Both the position numbers and the translations under genes were made by a program. Below the pieces are notes generated by a model. That model was not told the origin of the DNA and did no database searches. It saw only the letters and a program-made list of their open reading frames with translations. From Haematococcus lacustris (lineage: Eukaryota > Chlorophyta > Chlorophyceae > Chlamydomonadales > Haematococcaceae), in NCBI GenBank assembly GCA_030144725.1, contig JASKMD010000025.1, positions 4,197,716 through 4,261,715 of the forward strand: a stretch of 64,000 bases of DNA, read 5' to 3'. Positions 1 through 11,400 of the stretch are shown piece after piece. How positions within the stretch are numbered: the stretch's first letter is position 1; each line of letters begins with the position of its first letter.

Positions 1-806
1 CACCCTCAGGCCACAAGCCTGTGCAGAGGCTGCTGTCTTGGGTTAGGGGTAGGGCTAGCGGCCCCTGAATGGGATGCTGAGGGTCTTGCACAGCGCCTGC
101 TTCAGCTGCCTTTGCGTCTGCACAATTACTCAGACCTGCAGCCCCCCTTGTCGCCTGACCCAGGCATCTACCGCTGCTGCTGCGCGTCCCCCAGGGGGCA
201 TGGCTCCCAGGCCGTGTGCACCGTGTGGGCCAGGCCTATGTCCCAGCGTGCATGACTATTGCCAACGCTGCCGCTAGCTGCTCCCGTCAGCGTTGTGTCC
301 TTAGCTGCTGCCTGTGACACACGCTGCTCCTGCCTGCTACGGGTTGCCTCCTGCTCCCCCTGGCTGTTGCCTGTTGCTGACGCTTGTCTCCCCTTGTCTG
401 CCCACAGCTTGTCATGCTGCCCTCAGCTGCTGCTGCACGGCCCCTGCTTGCTCTCGCCCGCTCCCATATGTCCCTCATCCCATAATGCTCGTCAAGGCCC
501 CTGGGAGAGCCTTTTGTGCGACTTGCCTTGCCTCCTGTATTGGAAAGGTAGCTGGAAAGGTCATAGGGCATTGGCCGCGTGCAGCATGCCGGTCACTGTT
601 GTCTTACGTCCTGAAGCTGACACTTATCATGCTGCTGGTGTGCATTCCCTTCCCCAAAACGTTTGGAGGCCTTTGGGAGTCTGGGGGTATATAATCAATG
701 GTTTTTTTATTTGTCAGGAAGTTGGGAAACAGTTCAATCCTCAGAGACCTTAACCTTCCCCCTGCATAGCTCAGCCTAGCCAGTCTCTGGGCAGCTGTTG
801 GCGTAC
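1..806. other. Window edge beyond the last confident kinase exon
   Basis: I see no independent gene here. If the donor at 806/807 is not used, the kinase reading frame runs on to a stop at 604-606 with unconserved sequence. If it is used, a terminal exon could lie near 60-110 or outside the window. TTAGGGGTAGGG-like sequence occurs near position 42. Confidence 0.4.
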
Positions 807-2502
807 CTGGCAGCAAGACTGGCAGGTGCAGCCCCCCCAGGCCAAGGCGGTGGGCCAGGAGGCAGGCTTGCTCCCGGCTCAGTGCGTCCACGCTCTTGAC
901 CAGCTCGTCCAACACAAAGCTGCGGAACCACGCGCCTGCAGCCCCACAGCGGCAGCAGGGTCCAGACCCATCTGGCAGTAAGGGCAGTGCACGGGGTGTG
1001 CAGTGGAGTGCAGGGGGGCGGTGGCCTGTGAAGGAGAGGGGCTCTGCAGGTCATGACTCATTGCCCAGTCAGGCGGCAGCAACAGCCACTGAGCAGTGGG
1101 AGGATTGGAGTGAGGGCAGTGACGGCTGGTCTGGCTGCAACTGCCTGGCATGGCACTGGCGGGCAGGTGGCAGGGGAGGTGCAGTGGTGGGTGCCATCAG
1201 GGGCGGCCACGCCTGACCTTGTGGCGACAGCATGAAGCGCAGCGCCTCACGCGACTGCTGGGAGTCTGGCGGGGTGCCGGTGAAGGCGTAGCCGCTGCTG
1301 CCCTGCGCCAGGCTGGTGTCCTCGGCCTCCCTGAAGCTGCTGAGCAGGGGCTGCGCCAGGAAGCGGCCCACAGGGCTGGCCTCAAGCAGCGACAGCCCCA
1401 CAGCGGCACCGGGGAAGGGCAGGCTGGCCAGCAGGCCGGGCAGTGGGAAGGCAGGGGCGGGCAGGGGGAAGGGCAGTGCGGGGGGCCATTGCCTGGCCAG
1501 GGTTGTGCTGCCAGGCCTGAGTGAGGTGTCCAAGGAGGGGGAGGAGGGGCCCGGCGGCAGCAACCCGGTGGCCAGGGCCGTGGCAGTCGGGCCGTCCATG
1601 TCCCCCCGGGCGCTGCTGGCTGCCTGCTGGAAGTCCTCCAGTGCAGTCAGCAGGTCGATGAGCCGGTCTGCAGCCAGCAAGGGGGGGAGCAGCAGGGGGT
1701 GGGCTGATGGATGGCGGCTGCAAGGCCCTGAGCTGCTGACCTGCTTGGCTCCTCGACCTGGCTGCTACATGGACTTCACGAGGGGGGGCAGCAGCAGCAG
1801 CAGGGGGGGCAGCAGCAGCAGCAGGGGGGACAGCAGCAGCAGGGACCGCAAGGGCAGGGGGGGTAGCAGCGGCAGGGGGGGCAGCAGGAGCAGAGGATGC
1901 AGGCGCAGTGGGATCTGTAGGGGCAGCGTGGTCAGCAGCAGGGGCTGCAGGGGCAGGAGGCTGTGCGGCTTTAAGTGGTCGGCTGCAGCCAGGGCAGCGG
2001 GGGCAGCATCAGGGGCAGCGCACCTGCATCGAACACGTTGGTACGGCCATAGACCATGTAGCGCAGCGCTTCACGCAGCCGGGGCGACTCGTCAGTCAGC
2101 AGGCGGCGCGCTATGTAGGGGTAGGCCTCGTCCACGATGGCAAACTCTGGGTTGCCCACCAGAGCGATGCCTGCGGAGATGGGTGGGGGTGTCGGGTGCA
2201 GGGGCTGAGGGTGGGGGTGGGGGGTGGGGGTGGCGCATGACAGCTGCAGGAAGGTGTAGATTGTGGTCCTGGATGACTAGGCAGGGAAGCTGAAGCAAGC
2301 AATGGCGTACAGGGTGGCGCCTGCGCTGCTCTGCGGGGTTAGGCTGGCGCACCCTGATGGCTGGGCAGGGGGAGCTGGCTCTTCCACGCTCATAGCCACA
2401 CCAGCCTGCCCCTGCCCCTGCCGCCCTGCCCCTGCAGCCCTGCCCCTGAAAGCCCTGAAGGCATTAAGAGCAGATATGGCCACAAGCAGGACACATGTAG
2501 TG

Positions 2503-2534
<32 letters not shown>

Positions 2535-5500
2535 ACCCACCTTCCAGCGTGCCAATGGCCCTGATGATGAGGGCAAAGTAGGGAGGGATCCTGAAGGGGT
2601 AGTCAAACGTGATCTGAGCCAGGTCAGCGGCCAGCTCCTGGAAGTTGATGTTCTTGGCACCTCCACCCTCCAGGGCTCGATCAAACACCTGGAGTCAGGC
2701 AGCAGGCAGCACGGCCACAGGGCCGCACACACCATGGTGGCGGCTAGACACCCCCCTTCTACCCCCCCTGGCCCTTGCTGCCAGTCTGGCCAGTCTGCAC
2801 TAGCAGGTGTACAGCCACCCTCCTGGCACTGTGCTGTAGCCCTGCACGACGCTGGTAGCGGTTGTGACGACCCACAGGTGCCCTGCTCGCTGGCCTGTGG
2901 TACAGAGCCAGCCAGCCCCTAGCCCACTAGGCTGTCCACAGGCTGGGGTCAGCTGCTGTCCTACGCGGTACCCCAGCCCCTACGCATTGATGCCGCCATC
3001 CCGCTGCCGCCCCTCCATAGCTACCTGCTGCTGCAAGGGGCTGGGGAGGGCAGGCTGACACCATCAGTGCCCTGACCCTGCCTTTGCCAGCAGCACCAGG
3101 GCAGCGTCGTAGCGGCCTGAGGGGCAGGAGGCGCCCCCTGCCTCACCTTGGCCAGCACTGGCAGTATTGGCCGCAGGTCCGTGCCCTCAGGGATGAAGTC
3201 CAGCGTCACAAAGTCTTTCACAATGGCCTCGTAGTCCCTGCACCCGCACAAACCCACCATCATGTCCTAACATCACTCCAGGTAGCACGGCACTGACCAA
3301 CAGGGGTTACTGCCAAGGCACTGGAAGGGGGTCAGGGGTTCGGGCTCGGGTTAGGGTTGACCCTGACCCTCACTCAACTACTAGCACAGCGCCAGGGGCA
3401 CAACACAAGTCAGAGCAAGGAGTTAGGGAAGGGAAGGCGGGCCGTAAAGGATTGGTAGCGGAAGATGGTGATGAAGTAAGGCGAGGGAAAGGGCAAGGCG
3501 TGGCAAAGAGGAAGGCAAGTGTGATGGGTTGTCACTAGGCTGTCTGCCATCCTTGTGGCCACGGAGCTTGTGGAGCTCGGTCCACTTGCTGTGCTGTCTG
3601 CTCCTGACCTGTGTATGAGGTGGCTGATGGCCTCAATCATCCCCACCCTAATGTTGTCATTGACCTGCAGCCAGCCGTGAACAGCCCGCTGTAAGCCAGC
3701 CGGAGCATGCTGGCAAAGACCAGCAGGGGCAAGGAGGCAAGGGCAGAACCAGGGAGGGGAGGTCGGGGCAGCGCCAGCCACACTGCGCCCAGGGCCAACC
3801 CTACTCTGCCCCATCACTGCAGCCCCGCCATGTGGTGGCCTGCCCTTGTGGCCTGGTGGCCCTGAGCTCGACAGGCAACCCGGTAGTCCTGGGGGCAACT
3901 GGGGCGTCTGGCCATCCGGCTGCACTGCGTCACCAGGGCAGCGGTGTGCAGGGGGCAGCCACCGGCCGGCTCCTCCGCCACATCCAGGCCATGAGGGGGC
4001 AGGCGCGCAGCGCAGCCCGCCTGGCACCCCTCAACAGCCGCCCCAGCAGTGCTCAGCACCGGGCCAGCAGGGGGCATGCGGCTGGAGCCCAGCTCAGCAC
4101 CCCACAAGGCCCCCCATGAGGTTGCAGTCAGCAGGGGGCAGGCAGCGCCTCTCACCTCCGTGACTAGGCCAAAGTCCAGGATGGCCAGGCGGCCGTCAGG
4201 GGTGCGGATGAGGTTACCCGGGTGCGGGTCCGCCTGCAGCAGCACCGGCAGGGCCTGGGGGGGCTGCCCCTTGATACACCCCTGGCACCCGCCCTGACAG
4301 CAGCTGACCACCCCCTTACTCACACACAGCGGTCCCTAATGATGCCTGTCAGGCAGCCTTTGCTGCTGCCCCTACCCCCACCCTGTGCTCTGCTGCAGTG
4401 GCTCACGTGGAAGAAGCCAGTGTCCAGCAGCTGCTTGAGGAAGCAGATGACGCCCACGTTGACTAGCGTGCCCACATCATCTGCCTTGCTCTGCGCAGCA
4501 TTCCCCGCAGCAAAGCCTCAGCGCCTGAGGCAGCAGACTGGCCAGCTAAAGGTTGAAAGATGAAGGCTGCACGGCTTAGTCCCTGCTGCAGGGGGAGGGG
4601 ACGCAGCGCACGACCAATTGGGTCCGCCCTCATTGGCTCCCTGCCTGAAGCCTTGGCCCCTCCCCCTCATCCCCCCCTCCCCCTCCCCTCCCCCTCCCCT
4701 CCCCCTCCCCCTCCCCCTCCCCCGCCTCCTCCCCCTCCCCCTCCCCCTTCCCCTCCCCCGCCTCCTCCCCCTCCCCCTCCCCCGCCTCCTCCCCCCCTCC
4801 CCCTGCACCAGCTGCTGTACCCTGGCCCTCTGCAGGCCTCACCTGGCTCAGCTTCTCCCCCTCCAGCCACTCGCTGGTCAGCACCCTGCGTGAGGTGAGG
4901 TGCGTGAAGGTGGCGGGCACAACCACCTGGGGCAGGTCAGCCGCCATCTGGGCAGCGAAGCGTGTCGCGTTCTGACCCTCCTGCAAACCCACACAGCCAC
5001 ACACAGCTACAGCCGCAGCCGCAGGGCAAGGCCAAGAGCCAAGGCCAAGGGGAAATGGCTGAGGTTACCTACCCCCCCTCCCCCCTCCCCTCCCTCCTCC
5101 CCCCCACACCTTGACATAGTCCAGCTCCTCAAAGAAGCGTGAGGCCCATTCGTCCAGCAGCGCCACAATGTCTGCGCGGCTGCTGATGTCAGGGAAGTAG
5201 CGCCTGGGTCAGGCGGCAGCAGCAGAGCCAGCCAGCCTGGCCGCTGACTGCTGCAGGCTGGTGGGGCAGCAGATGGGCGGGGGGGGAGGGGCAGGGGATG
5301 AGGGGGGTTGCCCTGCCCAGCTAAGGCCTTGGCAGCACTTCATGACAGCATGGAGCCAGAAGCAGCCCCCGCCAGCTCTGGCCAGTGAGGCTGGTGGGGT
5401 GGGCACGGGCCGGCAGGTGCTCCAGTCAGCACCCCGACCCTATGCTGCCCCCCTGGACTGCCCCCAGCCCCTGCCCCCTCCTGCTCTCCCCCCCCGCCCC

Positions 5501-6146
5501 CCTGCCTGCCCCCCTGCCCCACCTGAGCAGCAGGCCCAGGGAGCGGATGATGAAGAGGTCCACCGTCACGGTCTCCAGCACCCCCGGGCGCTGCACCTTG
5601 ACTGCCACCACCTCACCGCTGCGCAGCCGGCCCTTGTACACCTGAAGCACACAGCGGGGACCCGCAGGCCTCAGGGCGCTGGGCCCTGCAACCCCGGCCT
5701 GCCTGCTGCCGGCTACACTCCCCCGCCTCTACAACTCCCCCGCTCCCACAGGGCTGGCCTTGGTGTTGTCAAAGCTGAGGGCCCTGCCTCGACCCCTGTG
5801 GCCTGACCCAGCAGTGCCCGCTGCTGCTGTCTCTCCCCTGCTGCTGTCTCTCCCCTGCTGCTGTCTCTCCCCTGCTGCTGCTCATTTTGCTGCTGCTGCT
5901 GCTGTAATGTGCCCCCCTGCTGCCGCTGCTGCTGCTGTCCACCCGCCCAGGGCTGACCTGACCCAGGGAGGCGGCGGCAATGGGTTCCGGGGTGAGCTCC
6001 GCAAACAGGGACTGCCAGGGTGACCCCAGCTCCTCCTGCACCACCTGCATGGCCAGCTGGCTGTCAAAGCTGGGCACCTTGTCGCACAGCTTCTGCAGCT
6101 CGTTCATGGCTGCGGGGGACAGCAGGTCAGGCCGGATGGACAGCGC

Positions 6147-6184
<38 letters not shown>

Positions 6185-7981
6185 GCAGAGTCGGTGCAGA
6201 TGCATAGGGAGGTGCTGGCAGGGCGGCTCATCTTATTCAGGGCAGTGAGGCAGCAGCAGCAGGGCAGGGGGGAGGGTGGTAGAGGGCGATTGGGGTGGCT
6301 CAATGTGGCGGGGCCCTGTCGACAGCATGGCCCCTGGCCCCGCCCCGCCGTGTCCCAGCAGCGCGCTGCCCTCCCCCCTCCCCTGCCCCTCAAACTGCAT
6401 GTTCCCTGCCGGCGCTGCCCTGCCCTGCCGCCCCCACCTGGCCCAGCTTGATGTAGGCCGGCCCCAGGGAGGTCATGATGTTGCGCAGCTCAACGGCCCG
6501 GGCGACCTCAGTGGCCTGCAGCTGCCCGCGCAGCCCGTCCCAGGCAAGCTTGCCCAGGAAGCCGCCAGCAATGCCTGCGGCCGGGCCATGCCAGACGCTG
6601 CCCCCTTAACCCCAGGAGGCGCTGCAGCCACCTGAGACCGCTCCACCCGGCTCGCCCTGGCCCCCACATCAAGCTCACCACCTGCAGCCCCGCTGCCAAG
6701 CCCCACCTGTCTAGTGGCCTCCCTGCCCTGCCCTGGCCCCTCCACCCTCATCATCACACCCTCCACAGCGGCACTGCGCACAGCCTGTAACGCCACTGCT
6801 GCCACCGCCACCTGGCTTCTGGCATAGCCACCTTTGCTGCTGCCCCTGTCGGCCCTGATGCTAGCGTGCGCCCTGCCCCTCCTGCTGCCCCCTCCACTGC
6901 CTGCAGCTGAGCCAAGGGGGCAGGTGGCCCCGCATGAGGTCCACTCACTGAACAGCTGCAGCAGGCGCGTGATGACGGACACCGGGCGCCGGCCCCTGCA
7001 CCACACACCACACCACACACACCCACTGGCCCCAGTGTGGGCGCAGGCAGCAGGCAGTGGCCCTGGTCCAGCTATGGAGCCGGCTGCCCTCCCCAGCTAG
7101 CCACAGGCCACAGGCCTCAGGCCCTGGGCCAAGCTGCCCACCACCAGGGTGGGGCCTAGGGGGGTCAGCAGTGTGCCACCATCAGTGTCTCCCACCGGTG
7201 CGGGGCTACACACCCTGCATCACTAGGCACAGCGCAGGTCCTAGGGCCCTAGGGGTTACTAGGCGCAGCGCGGCCCTAGGGGTCCGTAGGGGTAGGGGTC
7301 AGGAGCTGTGGAGCTGCCCCTACATCACCAGGTGCGCCGCCCCTGACTACACACCAGTACAGAGCGATGGCGTCGGGGTCGTACACCAGTGGCAGGGACT
7401 CCGTGTCGCCCTCAGACCGCTGCACCTGCGGCCGTATGACAGGGGAGCGCAGAGGGGGGCTGCTCTGCCCTCACCCTCACCTCCCACAGCTGTTGCTGCT
7501 GCAGCTGCTCCTGCCAGGCCAGGCCAGCCAATGCTGGAGGCAGGCACTGCTTGCATGCGCCCTCCCTCTGCCCCTCTCATCAACACACTGCCAGGCTGCT
7601 CTGCATGACTGGTCTCCATCATCAGCTTGCTGCTGGGCCAGCTAACCTCGACCAGCTTCATCTGTACGGAGGCGCCAGCAAAGTCTGAAGTGTCGGCCTT
7701 GCTGCCGCGCAAGCCCGCCATGAGCACCTGTGGACAACGTCGCGCACTCTCCGGCGCTCAGCGGCGCTCTCGGCTCAAATGGCTGCACACAAGCGCCTCA
7801 CCTTGAGCTGCTCATCCTCCTCAAGCTGTGACCGGGCCGCTCGCAGGTCGGAAGATATCTGCCTCACGCTGGTAGCTCTTGCCTGCACCTTCACCGCACT
7901 AATGCGCTGTGGACGGACTGCCGACCGTGTCTTTTGCGTGGTGGATTTGAGGGCACCGCATTTTCTGCGCGATAGGATCAT
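807..7981 (-). CDS. Chloroplast-type ABC1 (UbiB/ADCK) atypical protein kinase, 17 exons
   Basis: I resolve exons 7802-7981, 7647-7727, 7355-7425, 6949-6995, 6438-6574, 5958-6146, 5523-5641, 5110-5203, 4843-4980, 4407-4490, 4156-4233, 3609-3664, 3147-3237, 2541-2688, 2024-2170, 1218-1667 and 807-935. All have GT-AG borders and matching phases, giving about 746 residues. The first exon is basic and Ser/Arg-rich, like a plastid transit peptide. Family marks follow in order: IKLGQ (the KxGQ motif, about 168-172), the Ala-rich loop IAAASLGQ (about 229), VAVKVQRPG with the ATP-binding Lys (about 250), ELDYVKEGQNA, EWLEGEKL, ADPHPGNL (about 381) and LDFG (about 400). Plant plastid ABC1 kinases act in plastoglobules or thylakoids on prenyl-lipid metabolism and stress responses; that role is inferred here. 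Exon 16 carries a Pro/Leu-rich insert of roughly 90 residues. The C-terminus is uncertain: frame continues past 807 to a stop at 604, or a further exon lies below 807. Confidence 0.9.
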
Positions 7982-8473
7982 GCCGAGTTCTCTGGGATGG
8001 CGAAGTAGGTACAGCTGCTTGCCGTATTGTGAGTCTGCGTGCTTATAAAGTGAAAACGAGTTAGTGCCAGGCTGGGCTATTTCGAAAAATTCCGGGAACA
8101 GAGCTCAATGCTGAGTTTAGTGTCCGTGGGCTGTCAGCTGTTCATCATACTCTGTGTGACGCACTTTCCAGCTCTGATGCCTACCTAGCATCTGAGGATG
8201 GTGACGGGGCTGCACAAATGCTGCTATGAGTACATGCTGTGTCAATTGTGACGATCATGGCTTCGGATGTATGCACGCTCACCCATTGGGACACCCAACA
8301 CAGTTTACTCCGTCCCATGTCTGTTGCCCATTTCGTTTTGCTGGCAACTTGGCAACAGGTTCCCCTGCGAGCCGGAAGCCTTGCCGCAATAAGCTGCACC
8401 GTAGACACTAGCTCATACACCCTTGCTTGTCGCGCATGGCGCCCGAGGACCCCTGATTTATAAGACACTTTCG
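7982..8473. promoter_or_regulatory. Divergent promoter region between the kinase and WDR75 genes
   Basis: These 490 bases separate the start codons of two head-to-head genes, so both promoters must lie here. The stretch is less GC-rich than the flanks. I see no certain TATA box, and the 5' ends are unknown. Confidence 0.5.
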
Positions 8474-11400
8474 ATGGTGGTCGGCGGAGGTCAATTGTGC
8501 CAGCGGGATGTAATCTTCTCTTCCGATGGCAAACTGTTGTTGGCGCCGCAAAACATTAACATTCTGTTGTTTAGCACCAAGACCTGCGAGCGCGTTGGAG
8601 CGTTAGAAGGGCACACAGCCACTGTAACCTGCCTCGCCTTGAACACCAATGCACCAGAACAGGTGGGGTGCCCAGAAGGCTGCGCCGGCACGGCACACCA
8701 CATGTGCTTCACTGTGGCGAGAGTCAGGCAGCAGCCGTCAGCATGCAAGCAGCCCCGCTTCCTGCCCTGGTTGGGCCCTCCACTGCTGCCAGCGCCGCTG
8801 TGGACAGCCAGGTATGTTGAGGGGGGCCCACAGCAGGCTGTGCCGCCACACCCAGGTGTACTCTGGCAGCCGTGACGGCACGCTGCGGCTGTGGGATGTG
8901 GTGGCCCGGGCCTGCCTGCGCGTGTTCCCTGTGCGGGAGGCGGTGTGCAGCCTGGCGCTCCACGCAGCCCTGCGCCAGGCCGTGCTGTGCATTGACTGGC
9001 GGGAGGGGCACGCAGCGCGCGTCATCACCTTCGACCTGGACTCAGGCCGGCCAGGCAGCAGCGCTATGAAGATGAGGGCGCCGGGGCCGCTGGCCATGAA
9101 CCCACACGGCAAGTGGGCCGCGGCCGCAGCGCAGGCGGCAGCCCACACCCAGATAGCAGCAGACGGCTTGCGGGGCCCTGCTTGCCGCCACCAGCTGGCC
9201 CTCACGGCCCCAACCGCCTGCCAGCCTTGCCTGCGGCACATGGGGCGCTGCTGCTGCTGGCGGCTGTGTGGCTGCAGGCTCCCTGGTGGCCAGCCTGGAC
9301 CGCCACTCGCTGTTTGTGTGGCGTGTGGGACCTGAGGTGCGGCAGCCGCTGAACCTGCACCACACGCGGCCCTACACGGTGAGCAGGAGGCAGGGGGGGA
9401 GGTGTAGGAGGGCAGGGCGGGGGCCAGGAAAGCAGCAGCGGGGGAGTCAAGGATAGCGGCGGCGGGGGGAGCTGGAGGGGAGCTGCGAGGGGGGCAGGAA
9501 GAGGGGGGGGCTGCCACCTGCCTTCCCCTGGCCCCCTAGGCGCGGGTTGTGCTGTTGTGGGGGCCAGGCCTCCCTTGCCATGTAGAATGGCGCAAGAGGT
9601 CATGCTGGTGCGGGGCTGTACGCTTGCCGCTGTGAGCCAGTCCCCTGGCCCCCCCTGGCCCCTGCTGCCGCCGCTGCCCCGCAGTGCCTGGCGCTCAGTG
9701 CTGACGACAGTGTGCTGGCTGCCGGCGATGACAGCGGCCGCATCCTCATCTGGCGGGACCTGGCGGCCGCACTGCCGGAGGACAAGCGGGCGGGGCTGCA
9801 CAGCGGCAAGCTGCGGCCTAAGGTGGGGCGGGGCAGCAGGGGGTGCGCCAGGTCAGCAGGGGGTGAGCAGGGGGAGCGCCAGGTCAGGGAGGAGGGGCTG
9901 AGGGGGGAGGCAGGTCAGGCAGTGGGTCCAGGCAGTGCCACTACAAGGCACCCCGGCTGACCCCTGCCCAGCTGCCATCAGCCTCTTGCCTGCCTGCTGG
10001 CCTTGCTGCCCCACCCTTCCTCCCCTGAACTGGAGGTGTCAAACTGGGTGATGGTGGGTTTGGGTTATTGGGTGGTTAGGTTGGCATAGCCCTAGCTGAC
10101 CTTGCAGTGCCTCCCCTCCCTCCTGCCTGCCTGCCTTCTTGCCTGCCTGCCTGTCTAGTTAGCGTATTGTTGCTGCCGCAGGCCCCCCTGCCCTGCACCA
10201 CGCTGCACTGGCACGCTGCGGCTGTGGGCTGCCTGGCCTTCAGCCCCGACGCCGTGTTCCTGCGCTCAGGGGGGCAGGAGGCGGTGATGGTGCAGTGGCA
10301 GCTGGAGGGCAGCAAGCCCACCTTCCTGCCCAGGTCAGCAGCAGGGGGCAGCAGGGGGCTGCAGGGGGCAGCAGGGGGAGGGGCCCAGGGGGGGCCACAG
10401 GGGGAGGCCTAGGGCAGGAGGTCGGGGCCTGGGTGTGGTGACCCCAGGGGGGTAGGCAGGGGGGCAGGGGAGGCAGGTCCTTCACCCCGCCTGCCCCCCA
10501 GCCGCCGCTGTGTTGCTAAGGCCCCACCACCTCCCTGCTTTAGCCCTCCAGGCAGCTGCAGGCAGCTGGGGGAAGGGCCTGACCTGGTGTGCTGTGCTGT
10601 GGTGTGGTGCAGGCTGGGCGGCGCGCTGCTGGGTCTGACCCACTGCCCCAGTGACCCTGCGCTGCTGCTGGTGCGGCAGGCCAACAACACGCTGCGCCTG
10701 GTCAACACTGCAGCCATGAAGGAAAGCGGGGGCAGCAGGGGAGGCAAGAGCAGCAGGCAGGGGGGGAGCTGCAGGGGGGGTGGGGTGTGAGCTGCAGCTG
10801 CAGTCACTAGCTATGGCAGCTTAGCTTGATGACGGCTGGCTGCCCTCCTCACCCTCACCCTCACCCTCGCCCTTGCCCTCGCCCTCGCCCTCGCCCTCAC
10901 CCTCACCCTCGCCCTCACCATGGCGGTCCACTGCTTGCTGCAGGTGGAGGGCAGTGTGGTGGGCGTGGCGCCCCTCCCCCCCCAGGCCTCAGCCGCCCAG
11001 GCAGCGCGAGCCACCACGCTGCACCCCCGGTCAGGCCTGCTGCTGCTGCCCACAGCTCACACCCAGCTGCAGCTCTACGACTGCTGGCGGCAGCGCCACG
11101 TGGCACTGGTGCAGGTCTGGGGGCAGGGGGGGGGCAGGGGGGGGGCTGTCCCTGAGGTGCAGCCAGGCCAGGGCGGCAGCTGAGGGCCATGCACACCATA
11201 GCCAGCTCCAGCAGCACCTCCTGCGCACCCAGCTGCCCCCTGGCCCCCTCCACCCAGCTGCCCCCTGGCCCTTACCTTTGATTTGATCAAAGTTTGCCTG
11301 GCGCCATTCTGGTTCAGCCATGCAACCTTCGTCTTTCACCCGCCCCTACAGCTTGCCCTGCGCAGGTGTGCTCCCGCAACCCAGTGACCAGCACTGGTGG

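Noticed and set aside
1316..2293. 325-codon plus-strand frame
   Set aside because: Antisense to conserved kinase exons; Ser/Gly/Arg-rich because of GC skew.
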